From the NCBI GenBank assembly GCA_012033335.1, contig JAAURB010000057.1, forward strand, positions 1-35,585: 35,585 nt of DNA, written 5' to 3'. The position numbers and the translations under genes were made by a program. Below the pieces are notes generated by a model. The model made no database searches and was not told the DNA's origin. It saw only the letters and a list, made by a program, of their open reading frames with translations. Positions 17,280-25,333 of this stretch are shown piece by piece; the first letter of the stretch is position 1; each line of letters starts with the position of its first letter. The stretch comes from Oscillatoriales cyanobacterium RM2_1_1 (GTDB lineage: Bacteria > Cyanobacteriota > Cyanobacteriia > Cyanobacteriales > Microcoleaceae).

Positions 17280-18941
17280 TCATTTCTTGCGGAAATGCAG
17301 AATTCCCCAGCACAAATACCCATTTTGACCTGCTTCCGTCCAGTGATTTAAGCCAACTTTCATCCGGTCAATATATTTCTGACCACTGACTTCCACCACA
17401 AGCTGATAGTTGTCATTCATCGTTTCTAGAACCCGGCGGTAATGGTTGATCAGTTGCTCAGCCTGATCGATGACCTGGATTTCTGAAAAGCCTGTGGTTG
17501 CCGCAGTCTTCCGATAGAAACCAATCGATCCTAGAGAATCCAGATGAATCCGATCCAGTACAGGCTGCAACACTCCTTCTGGACAGTCATCACTCTGCAT
17601 AGGGTCAGTGAAGATGAATTCACCTCCGGACTTGAGAACCCGTTGTACTTCTCGAAATACCTGAATCCGGTTGCCGCTATGTAAGATCGCATCCTGAGAC
17701 CAAACTGCATCAAACTGTTCATCTCCTGTGGGAATATCTTCAAAGCTGCCATCAACCACCTGAATCAAAGAACCCAATCCCTGGGTTTGAGTCAAATGAC
17801 GATTGCGCTGATTTTGAATCTCACTGAGATTCAAACAGGTGACTCGACAACCAAAGGTTTTAGCCAGATGACGGGCTGCTCCCCCATATCCCGCTCCAAT
17901 ATCTAATACCCGGCTGTCCTGATTCAGCTTCAGCAGAGAGGCCAACCGTTCAACAGTGCGGCGACTGGCATCAAATACAGTCTCGTCTTCCTGGTCATAG
18001 AGACCGATGTGAATATCCTCTCCGCCCCAGATCGTGGTATAGAACTGATCGGCACTATCACTGTTGTAATAGTGACGGGCCGTATCAACCGTGGGGGAAT
18101 AGTTTATATTTTGGGTTCCCTGGGTTACACTGTCATAACACTTCTCCGCCACATGAATAAAGAAATCCTGTTCATCTTGGTGATAGGTTTCCTGAAAATC
18201 CCCATAGGTCTTGATCCGCTGAAACCCAACTTCCTGCATGAGATTGCGGGTGTAATCCTTCCGCAGTGGATACATATTCAAGTGATAAACTGAGCAATCG
18301 GGAAATTCATAGCGGAATCTAGCCAAACCCTCATCAACATGTTCGGGTTCCGCTTTGACATCCTCGCCACAGTAATAATAAACATGCTTGGACGAGAACC
18401 CATGATCGAGAATCGAGTCATAGTTGCGCTGATCAAGAATCAAAATCCCATCGTGCTTGAGGGTCGCATAAAACTCTGCCAAAGCTTTTCGGCGATCGCG
18501 TTCGCAAAACAGATGGGTAAAGGAATTTCCCAGACAGATCACCGCGTCAAACTTACTGTGAACATCTCGATTGAGCCAACGCCAGTCCGCCTGAACCGTT
18601 CGTAAAATCAGACCATGATGACGACCATTCTCAAAGGCTTTAGCCAGCATCTCGGGGCTACCATCCGCGCTGACCACATCAAATCCAGCCTGCATCAGCC
18701 GAATGGAATGAAATCCTGTTCCGGTTGCGACATCAAGCACCTTCTGAGCACCATGTTTTTTGAGGATATCAATAAAGAAGCTCCCTTCACTTTCGGCGCG
18801 GCTTTCCCAGCTAATCAGCTCATCCCACTTTTCAACAAAGCTCTGAATGTATTCAGCTTGATAATGACCCGTCTCTCGAACCGAGATTGGGTCTCCGCCG
18901 TAATCCTGCCTCAGGGGGCCAAGTGCATATTCAGTTGGCAT
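17280..18941 (-). CDS. Fused glycine/sarcosine N-methyltransferase and dimethylglycine N-methyltransferase
   Basis: A 553-residue natural fusion expected to make glycine betaine from glycine in three SAM-dependent methylations. Residues 1-268 match glycine/sarcosine methyltransferase (GSMT): an N-terminal YGGDPISVRETGHYQ, SAM motif I VLDVATGTGFHS (68-79), and DQRNYD further on. Residues ~283-553 match sarcosine/dimethylglycine methyltransferase (SDMT/DMT): YYNSDSADQFYTTIWGGEDIH is the entry (Tyr291 to His311), motif I VLDIGAGYGGAARHL (345-359), then WSQDAILHS. In Aphanothece the two activities are separate genes; Actinopolyspora has a fused form. A same-strand BCCT carrier follows. Product: a compatible solute for salt or osmotic stress. 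No obvious Shine-Dalgarno precedes the ATG. Confidence 0.92.
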   Translation of the reverse strand: MPTEYALGPLRQDYGGDPISVRETGHYQAEYIQSFVEKWDELISWESRAESEGSFFIDILKKHGAQKVLDVATGTGFHSIRLMQAGFDVVSADGSPEMLAKAFENGRHHGLILRTVQADWRWLNRDVHSKFDAVICLGNSFTHLFCERDRRKALAEFYATLKHDGILILDQRNYDSILDHGFSSKHVYYYCGEDVKAEPEHVDEGLARFRYEFPDCSVYHLNMYPLRKDYTRNLMQEVGFQRIKTYGDFQETYHQDEQDFFIHVAEKCYDSVTQGTQNINYSPTVDTARHYYNSDSADQFYTTIWGGEDIHIGLYDQEDETVFDASRRTVERLASLLKLNQDSRVLDIGAGYGGAARHLAKTFGCRVTCLNLSEIQNQRNRHLTQTQGLGSLIQVVDGSFEDIPTGDEQFDAVWSQDAILHSGNRIQVFREVQRVLKSGGEFIFTDPMQSDDCPEGVLQPVLDRIHLDSLGSIGFYRKTAATTGFSEIQVIDQAEQLINHYRRVLETMNDNYQLVVEVSGQKYIDRMKVGLNHWTEAGQNGYLCWGILHFRKK

Positions 18942-19419
18942 TGTTCTACTGATAACTACATGTCAAATTTCTCTGAGTGAAAAGCTACAGCCAGAAAATA
19001 GGGCTAAAGTTAGACTAGTGATAACTTTAAAGGTCTTCCCAGCCCACTAGATAAGGACCATAACTGCGCCGCTTTTCCCTGGGAGAAATTAACAGTAATT
19101 TAACTAGACGACGCTCCCATTAAATCATAGAATCCCATTCAGATCAAAAATAGTAAAGATCAATTCAGCCCCCAACCCAGAGGTAAAATAAATATCAGAA
19201 AGCCCTTGATAAAGTTATTAAAAAGTTCTGGCAATACTAAGCCAAAGAGAGGTTCGATGGCTTAGGGCGATCAACTCTTCCGAAGGATTGTCTCAAGAAT
19301 GGCCTGAAAAATTACCTGAAGAACAATGGGAATTTTACCTAAATCCTCTAGCCAAAACCTTTAACTAAAACCCTTAACTAAAAATTAACGCTTTCTTAGT
19401 CTGGTTTTTACCATTTTAT
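18942..19419. other. 478-bp divergent promoter region
   Basis: Lies between the GSMT-DMT gene (-) and the kinase gene (+) and must hold both promoters; I could not assign the boxes reliably. I see no gene in it. A 13-bp imperfect tandem duplication sits at 19354-19379. Confidence 0.4.
19354..19379. repeat. 13-bp tandem duplication upstream of the kinase gene
   Basis: AAAACCTTTAACT then AAAACCCTTAACT, followed by a decayed third unit. It ends 40 bases before the kinase ATG. Confidence 0.55.
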
Positions 19420-20673
19420 ATGTTCGAGATCCTGATTTTAACCCACCTGAATCCAAAAGACAAAACCCCCTCAGGGCAGTGGACGTTTGCCCAGGAAGCC
19501 TGTATTCGAGTTGGACGGGCCGCTGACAATCAGGTGATCATCCTGGATGCGCTGGTTTCTCGGTATCATCTGGAACTTCATCGAGTTAATCCCTCAACGA
19601 ATTCCCCAACCTCAAGTTCGAGTTCGATCTGGCGCTTGATCAGTCAGGGAACCAATGGCACCTTTATCAATGGAATTCTGACTCAGCAGAGTTTCCTGAC
19701 TGCCGACACTGTCCTGGAATTGGCAAAGGGTGGCCCGCTCCTGCAATTCCAGATTGTCAGGCAACGGGAGATCACCCGGTCTCAGGTTTTTGCCTGTAGT
19801 CATGCCGGTAACCCTCCTCAGAACCTATTCTGTATCTCCTGTGGCTATCCGACAACGGTCGAACGGACGGTGCGCCAGTATCAGATTCTCCGCACTTTGG
19901 GTCAGGGAGGCATGGGCACAACCCTACTAGCCTGGGATCCAGAACAGAATCAAGTCAAACCCTCGGGTCAACCCATTGCCCCAACTCTGGCTGTGATCAA
20001 AGAGATGAATACGGATATGGCCCAGATTGCCAAGGCCCAGGAGCTATTTGAGCGGGAAGCCCGAACCTTAAAGTCCTTGAACCATCCAGGAGTTCCCAGG
20101 TTCTATGACTTTTTCTTGGAACAGGGGAAAAAGTACCTGGTGATGGAAATGATTCATGGTCAGGATCTGGAGAAACTGATTTACCAAAAAGGGCCAGTGC
20201 CACCCCGTCAAGCGGTTGAGTGGATGGTGCAAACCGGCGAAGTCCTGCACTATCTCCATGGGCAAAACCCCGCCATTGTCCATCGAGATATCAAACCGGC
20301 TAATTTGCTCCTGCGTCAGCGCGATCGCCGGATCATCGTCATTGACTTTGGGGCCGTTAAGGAGATTGGCACTCCCCTGGGAACTCGGATTGGTGCTGAA
20401 GGATACAGTGCCCCTGAACAGGATCGGGGCCAACCCGTAACCCAGTCTGATATCTATGCCGTCGGAGCCACCTTAATTTTTTTGGTGACTGGGGAGAGCC
20501 CCGTCAGTTTCTACAGTAAACAAGCTCAGGGCTATGGATTTGACCTGGATCGGATTCTGACCTTGCCCCCCAAGCTCAGACAGGTGGTGGAACAGGCCAC
20601 TGCCTACCGGGTAAAGGATCGGATTCAAACCATTCAAGCCCTGGCTAAGGCCCTAGAGCAATGTCGAGATTGA
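19420..20673 (+). CDS. FHA domain-containing Ser/Thr protein kinase
   Basis: A 417-residue signalling protein. Residues ~28-112 are an FHA phosphothreonine-binding domain (VGRAADN, SRYHLEL, NGTFING). A short cysteine cluster follows (Cys126, His128, Cys138, Cys141) that resembles half of a zinc ribbon. The kinase domain spans about 154-415: glycine loop GQGGMG, catalytic Lys194 in VIKEMN, HRDIKPANLL (Asp290), DFG (309-311) and GYSAPEQ in the activation segment. The DFG is followed by AVKEI, as in cyanobacterial PknB-like kinases. No transmembrane segment is visible, so it is probably cytoplasmic. Unlike many kinases it carries its own FHA domain, which may bind autophosphorylated copies or a client. 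Targets are unknown. It is convergent with the rhodanese gene, with 12 bases between stops. Confidence 0.93.
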   Translation: MFEILILTHLNPKDKTPSGQWTFAQEACIRVGRAADNQVIILDALVSRYHLELHRVNPSTNSPTSSSSSIWRLISQGTNGTFINGILTQQSFLTADTVLELAKGGPLLQFQIVRQREITRSQVFACSHAGNPPQNLFCISCGYPTTVERTVRQYQILRTLGQGGMGTTLLAWDPEQNQVKPSGQPIAPTLAVIKEMNTDMAQIAKAQELFEREARTLKSLNHPGVPRFYDFFLEQGKKYLVMEMIHGQDLEKLIYQKGPVPPRQAVEWMVQTGEVLHYLHGQNPAIVHRDIKPANLLLRQRDRRIIVIDFGAVKEIGTPLGTRIGAEGYSAPEQDRGQPVTQSDIYAVGATLIFLVTGESPVSFYSKQAQGYGFDLDRILTLPPKLRQVVEQATAYRVKDRIQTIQALAKALEQCRD

Positions 20674-20685
20674 ACAGGTTCAAGA

Positions 20686-21665
20686 TCACTTGACCAATAG
20701 ATATTTGGTCGCTGGAGCGGCAGACCATTCCCACATTGACCCAGGATAGTTTTTGACCCGATACCCCAGGCTCACCAGGACGGAAGTAACCCAGGCCGAA
20801 CGTATTCCCCCCGTACAGTACGCCACAATTTCAGTGTCCGTTGTGATGCCTCGTTGGGCCAGATCTTTCAGGATTAGCTCCCGGGACAGAAGCAATCCCG
20901 CCGCATCAAACCAGTCCTTGAAGTAAAGCAGATCTGCCCCCGGAATATGGCCTCCCCGGCTCTCTCCATAGGGAGTTTGACCGTTGTATTCTCGAGTTCC
21001 CGGGTATCCAGGATTACCAGATTAGTTGAATCCAATTGGTGCTGGAGGGAATCTCGCTCAATTGTCCAATCAGGCCGACGTTGAACCATAAAATCTCCCA
21101 CCAACACTGATTTTGGAGCGTTAGCTATGGCTTCAACCTGAGGCTGGGCTAGGGCTTGTCCACCCCCATCTACCCAAACGGCCCGAGTATGGCCCAGGGT
21201 TCGTAGCATCCAGACGATCCGGCCCTCTTCCCCCCAACCCCGTTGACCATCTCCAATGACCACTACGGGCCGTTGACCAGAGATCCCAATACTTCGAAGT
21301 TTTTTCGTCAGCAGGGCATCATCTTCAAGGAGATTGCCTTTTTCCGGTGCGTCAGGTTGTGAGAATTCCTGCCAGGTGACTGGAACGGCCTGGGGAATAG
21401 TGGGCTTTAGGGGCTTCAGGGTTCGCACATCTAGCACTGTCGCCCCCTGCTGGATCAGGTGAATCCCTTGTTCAGGGCTGACAATCCAGTTTTGTCCCAG
21501 GGTTTGGGGTGTAATCTGAGCCGGGCTAAAGTGAGATTGCCGGAGCTCACTTCGGGGTTCTAGAATCAAATGCCGAAGAGCGATCGCTCCTAGAATCAGG
21601 CCCACTCCTAAGATAATCAGCCCAACCTGTAGCTTGAATTCGCCCAATGAAAATCCTTGTGCCAT
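20686..21665 (-). pseudogene. Two-domain rhodanese sulfurtransferase with N-terminal membrane anchor, frameshifted
   Basis: As read, translation from ATG 21665 gives 263 residues and stops near 20874 with a garbled end. The lost part is in the next frame (down to 20686) and carries the active-site loop CTGGIRSAW with the catalytic Cys. One missing base at 20990/20991 explains this: adding it yields YNGQTPYGESRGGHIPGA, a typical rhodanese run, and a continuous ~326-residue protein. Domain order: hydrophobic anchor (~13-31), a first rhodanese domain without active Cys (GDGQRGWGEEG at that place), and a second, catalytic domain. Members move sulfane sulfur to thiophilic acceptors; the anchor suggests a membrane or periplasmic site. 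If the missing base is a sequencing error, the gene is intact. Confidence 0.82.
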
Positions 21666-22056
21666 TGACCCGATCTTTTAAAGTTTCCTGAAATTGAGGC
21701 CCTCGCCAGAAGTGCCTGTGGATACTTAACTGAAAATACAGCCATGATATCTAAAGAAAAAGCAAAGTAAACCAATCTCCCTGGTGGATTAATTCCTGGC
21801 AAAACGTTGATTCAGCGGCCATCTCCATCCCCATCACTAGTTTACCTCTTGAAACCCCAAAGCATTGAAGCATCGGGTTTTAATCGGGTTTTAAATTAGG
21901 GAATCCCCAGGTACCTCCAGGGGTAATCATCGGCTCAATCCATTGGAATCAGTTTCTATGTTCTTGGAGCAGACAGGGTAGAATAGACCCCAAAGCCATC
22001 GTGACGTGACCAAAATACTATCCGAATGTAGGTTCGGGATCGACTAAGGAGAGTTT
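21666..22056. other. 391-bp spacer upstream of glgP
   Basis: No supported gene. It should carry the promoters of the rhodanese gene (-) and glgP (+). An exact 11-bp tandem duplication, ATCGGGTTTTA twice, lies at 21872-21893. I did not find a convincing NtcA-type GTA-N8-TAC site. Confidence 0.4.
22046..22053 (+). promoter_or_regulatory. Ribosome binding site of glgP
   Basis: AAGGAGAG lies 3 bases before ATG 22057 (the AGGAG core is 5 bases away); it is one of the few strong Shine-Dalgarno sequences in this window. Confidence 0.65.
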
Positions 22057-24606
22057 ATGACCCAATCCTTTATTCCCTTGGATGAATGTCCAATCCAGAT
22101 TGAAGATGATCGTACAGGGATGAGTGTCGAAACCCTGAAGCGGGCATTTGCAGATAACCTGTTTTATTTGCAGGGGAAATATGAATCCTTTGCAGCGGCC
22201 TATGATTACTATGCGGCCCTGGCCTATACAATCCGCGATCGCATTCTCAGCCGCTGGTTAGAAACAAACAAAACCTATCTAGAGAAGAAACCTAAAATTG
22301 TCTGCTATCTCTCCGCCGAATTTTTAATGGGGCGACATCTGGGGAATAGCTTAATCAACCTCCACGTTTATGAGCGAGTTCGCCAAGCCGTGGAAGAATC
22401 GGGTTTAAACCTCGATGAACTCCTGGAACAAGAACCCGATCCGGGTTTGGGAAATGGCGGTTTAGGACGGTTAGCGGCTTGCTTCCTGGACTCCCTGGCA
22501 ACTCTGGAAATTCCTGCCATTGGTTATGGGATTCGCTATGAGTTTGGTATCTTTCATCAGATGATTCAGGGGGGTTGGCAGGCTGAAGTTCCGGATAAAT
22601 GGCTGCGGTTTGGCAATCCCTGGGAAATCGCCCGACCGGAACAATCCGTTGAAGTCAAGTATGGGGGCTATACCGAGGCTTACCATGACGACAAGGGCAA
22701 CTATCGCGTCCGTTGGATCCCGACTACCACCGTCATCGGCATTCCCTACGATACGCCGGTACCTGGCTATGATACGAATACCGTCAATCCCCTACGGTTA
22801 TGGCGGGCTGAAGCCAGCGATGACTTCAACTTCGAAGCCTTCAATACTGGAAATTACGATGGGGCAGTCGCTGAAAAAATGCGCTCTGAAACCATTTCCA
22901 AAGTTCTTTATCCCAACGACAACACCCCCCAAGGCAAGCAACTGCGACTGGAACAACAGTTTTTCTTTGTGTCCTGTTCCCTGCAAGACATTCTTCGCAC
23001 CCATCTGATTCGCCATAAGAGCCTGAGCAACCTCCACGAAGGGGCAGCCATTCAGCTCAATGATACCCATCCGGCGGTGGCGATCGCCGAAATGATGCGA
23101 TTACTCATGGATGTCCATGGGATTGAATGGGATGTGGCTTGGCGCTTGACCCAGAATACGTTTGCCTATACCAACCACACCTTGATGCCGGAGGCCCTTG
23201 AGAAGTGGTCTGTGGAGCTATTTGCGAAGGTGTTGCCCCGCCACCTGGAAATCATCTACGAAATCAACCGCCGCTTTATTGAGGATGTTGAGCGCTGGTA
23301 TCCCGGGGACAATCAACTGATTGGCCGCCTATCCTTGATCGATGAAACCGGGGGCAAATATGTGCGGATGGCCAATCTGGCCTGTGTTGGTAGTCATGCC
23401 ATTAATGGGGTAGCCGCCCTGCACACCGAGCTATTAAAGCAGGATACCCTGAGGGATTTCTACAAAATCTGGCCCGAAAAATTCTTCAATAAAACCAATG
23501 GAGTTACCCCCCGGCGCTGGGTTCTGCTCAGCAATCCTAAGCTGGCGGATTTATATAACTCTAAAATTGGCGAGGGCTGGCTCAAGGATCTAGATCAGTT
23601 GCGGAAAATTGAGACCTATCTGGATGATCCAGGATTTTGTCAACAGTGGCGGCAGATCAAACTGGATAATAAACAACGATTAGCCGACTATATCTGGCAA
23701 CACAATGGCATTGCGGTTGATCCCCATTCCCTGTTTGATATTCAGGTGAAACGGATTCATGAATACAAGCGGCAACACCTGTGTGTGCTGAACATTATCA
23801 CCCTGTACAATCGGATCAAGGCAAATCCCAATATTGACGTTGTTCCCCGCACCTTTATCTTTGGGGGGAAGGCGGCTCCTGGATATCTGATGGCGAAGCT
23901 GGTGATTAAACTGGTCAATGCAGTGGCTGAGATTGTCAACTCTGATCCAGATGTTCGAGGTCGGTTGAAGGTGATCTTTTTAGCCAACTTCAACGCCTCT
24001 TTGGGCCAGAGAATTTATCCCGCCGCCGATCTGTCCGAACAAATTTCTACCGCTGGCAAAGAAGCCTCTGGTACCGGCAATATGAAGTTTGCCATGAATG
24101 GGGCCATGACCATTGGTACCCTGGATGGGGCCAATATCGAGATTCGAGAAGAGGCTGGGCCAGAAAACTTCTTCCTCTTTGGCTTGACGGCTCAGGAGGT
24201 CTATCAAATGAAGGCTCAGGGGTATAATCCCAGGGATTATTACAACAACAATCCTGAACTAAAAGCCGTCATTGATCGGATTACATCAGGCTACTTCTCC
24301 CATGGCGACCAGGAAATGTTTAAGCCCCTGATTGATTCCCTGATGAATCAGGATCAGTATATGTTGTTTGCTGATTATCAAGCCTACGTCGAATGCCAGG
24401 AACAGGTCGGTCAGGCTTTTCAGAATCAGTCTAAGTGGACAAGGATGTCGATTTTGAATGCCGTTCGGATGGCAAAGTTTTCTAGCGATCGCACCATTAA
24501 GGAGTATTGTGAGCAGATCTGGAACGTCAAGCCTGTGAAAATCGCCATGGACGAATACGACCAGAGAGCCGCCGTTTTGAATGCCGACTCTCAGGTTAAG
24601 TCCTGA
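22057..24606 (+). CDS. glgP: Glycogen/starch/alpha-glucan phosphorylase
   Basis: An 849-residue GT35 enzyme that cleaves terminal alpha-1,4 glucose from glycogen with phosphate, giving glucose-1-phosphate. Full-length landmarks: YLSAEFLMGRHLGN near the N-terminus, EQEPDPGLGNGGLGRLAAC, NDTHPA, NGVTPRRW, VKRIHEYKRQ, and the PLP site with its Lys in EASGTGNMKFAMNGA. The start is fixed by a good ribosome site and the end is followed by a clear terminator, so it is a single-gene unit. It works in night-time or stress breakdown of glycogen; cyanobacteria often have two copies, and which one this is cannot be told here. The gene carries HIP1 sites, consistent with a native gene. Confidence 0.97.
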   Translation: MTQSFIPLDECPIQIEDDRTGMSVETLKRAFADNLFYLQGKYESFAAAYDYYAALAYTIRDRILSRWLETNKTYLEKKPKIVCYLSAEFLMGRHLGNSLINLHVYERVRQAVEESGLNLDELLEQEPDPGLGNGGLGRLAACFLDSLATLEIPAIGYGIRYEFGIFHQMIQGGWQAEVPDKWLRFGNPWEIARPEQSVEVKYGGYTEAYHDDKGNYRVRWIPTTTVIGIPYDTPVPGYDTNTVNPLRLWRAEASDDFNFEAFNTGNYDGAVAEKMRSETISKVLYPNDNTPQGKQLRLEQQFFFVSCSLQDILRTHLIRHKSLSNLHEGAAIQLNDTHPAVAIAEMMRLLMDVHGIEWDVAWRLTQNTFAYTNHTLMPEALEKWSVELFAKVLPRHLEIIYEINRRFIEDVERWYPGDNQLIGRLSLIDETGGKYVRMANLACVGSHAINGVAALHTELLKQDTLRDFYKIWPEKFFNKTNGVTPRRWVLLSNPKLADLYNSKIGEGWLKDLDQLRKIETYLDDPGFCQQWRQIKLDNKQRLADYIWQHNGIAVDPHSLFDIQVKRIHEYKRQHLCVLNIITLYNRIKANPNIDVVPRTFIFGGKAAPGYLMAKLVIKLVNAVAEIVNSDPDVRGRLKVIFLANFNASLGQRIYPAADLSEQISTAGKEASGTGNMKFAMNGAMTIGTLDGANIEIREEAGPENFFLFGLTAQEVYQMKAQGYNPRDYYNNNPELKAVIDRITSGYFSHGDQEMFKPLIDSLMNQDQYMLFADYQAYVECQEQVGQAFQNQSKWTRMSILNAVRMAKFSSDRTIKEYCEQIWNVKPVKIAMDEYDQRAAVLNADSQVKS

Positions 24607-24679
24607 GCAATGATGTGATCATCGTAATTTTGGCTGCACTGCAGCCAGAATTAGCAGAACTCTATCAAAACTTTTACAG

Positions 24680-24707
24680 AGAGGCATGATTGAGATGCCT
24701 CTTTTTT
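24680..24707 (+). terminator. Rho-independent terminator of glgP
   Basis: AGAGGCAT (24680-24687), a 7-base loop, ATGCCTCT (24695-24702), then five further T to 24707. It lies about 75 bases after the glgP stop. Confidence 0.88.
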
Positions 24708-24754
24708 ATTCTTTTGGGAACTATTTTGGGAATACAGGGGAGTACATTGTTAGA

Positions 24755-25123
24755 TCATGAGTTTGAATTGGATGTTCGGATGATTTCAATCTGAATCTGA
24801 CCGCCAAAGTCCGGAATTGGCGGGGCAAGCTTGGTGAGTTGAACGTTTACCTGTTCCACCCGAGGCATTTGCAATAAGGCATTGACGATTTCCCCCGTGA
24901 GCCGTTCCACCAAGGCAAATTTGCGGGTCTTGACAATATCTTGAACCGTAGCAATCACCTGTCGATAATCGATGGTGGCAGCAATGTCATCGGTTGCCCC
25001 AACAATTCTCAAATCCAGCCCCAGGGTCACATTCACCTCAAACCACTGCCCCAAGGTCTGCTCCTCCGGTAAGTATCCCGTGTAGCCATAGCAGCGAATT
25101 CTCTGAATCCGAATTTGATCCAT
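24755..25123 (-). CDS. folB: Dihydroneopterin aldolase
   Basis: A 122-residue folate-pathway enzyme that converts 7,8-dihydroneopterin to 6-hydroxymethyl-dihydropterin and glycolaldehyde. Family features: an N-terminal DQIRIQRIRCYGYTGYLPEE with the substrate-contact Glu/Tyr region, TIDYRQV in the middle, LVERLTGEI with the Glu of the pterin site, and a VQLTKLAPPIP run with the catalytic Lys. Length is typical. ATG 25123 is chosen over the in-frame TTG at 25126 because GGAGGG (25131-25136) sits 7 bases upstream. No other folate gene is adjacent. The start lies only 40 bases from the divergent tRNA-Arg gene, so the two promoters overlap closely. Confidence 0.94.
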   Translation of the reverse strand: MDQIRIQRIRCYGYTGYLPEEQTLGQWFEVNVTLGLDLRIVGATDDIAATIDYRQVIATVQDIVKTRKFALVERLTGEIVNALLQMPRVEQVNVQLTKLAPPIPDFGGQIQIEIIRTSNSNS

Positions 25124-25130
25124 CAAGTAA

Positions 25131-25136
25131 CCCTCC
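25131..25136 (-). promoter_or_regulatory. Ribosome binding site fixing the folB start
   Basis: GGAGGG on the minus strand, 7 bases before ATG 25123. Confidence 0.65.
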
Positions 25137-25163
25137 AGGATATGTTATATTGAGAAGCTATGA

Positions 25164-25237
25164 GGGCATGTAGCTCAGTTGGATAGAGTATCAGATTCCG
25201 GTTCTGAGAGTCGGGGGTTCGAATCCCTCCATGCTCA
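25164..25237 (+). tRNA. tRNA-Arg (anticodon CCG)
   Basis: 74 bases. The acceptor stem GGGCATG pairs with CATGCTC (one G-T), with discriminator A at 25237. The D-arm is TAGCTCAGTTGGATAGAG. The anticodon stem CAGA/TCTG encloses the 7-base loop TTCCGGT, giving anticodon CCG (25199-25201 region). The T-arm GGGGGTTCGAATCCCTC contains GTTCGAATC. CCA is not encoded, as is common in cyanobacteria. TATATT at 25146-25151 is a possible -10 box, without a convincing -35. Confidence 0.95.
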
Positions 25238-25288
25238 TAGTTTTAGTTTTATCCTAAATTTTAGTCAGGTTAATTGATTTCTTGATAG

Positions 25289-25326
25289 CCGGGGCTGATA
25301 TTTCTGCACAGAAATATCGGCCCCGG
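25289..25326. terminator. 18-bp stem hairpin between tRNA-Arg and the GH25 gene, probably a shared terminator
   Basis: CCGGGGC-T-GATATTTCTG (25289-25306) pairs with CAGAAATATC-G-GCCCCGG (25309-25326), with a single T-G position and CA at the centre. It lies 51 bases after the tRNA and 8 bases past the convergent GH25 stop. No long T-run flanks it on either side, but the position and stability suggest it blocks or ends transcription from both sides. Confidence 0.6.
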
Positions 25327-25333
25327 TGAGCTT

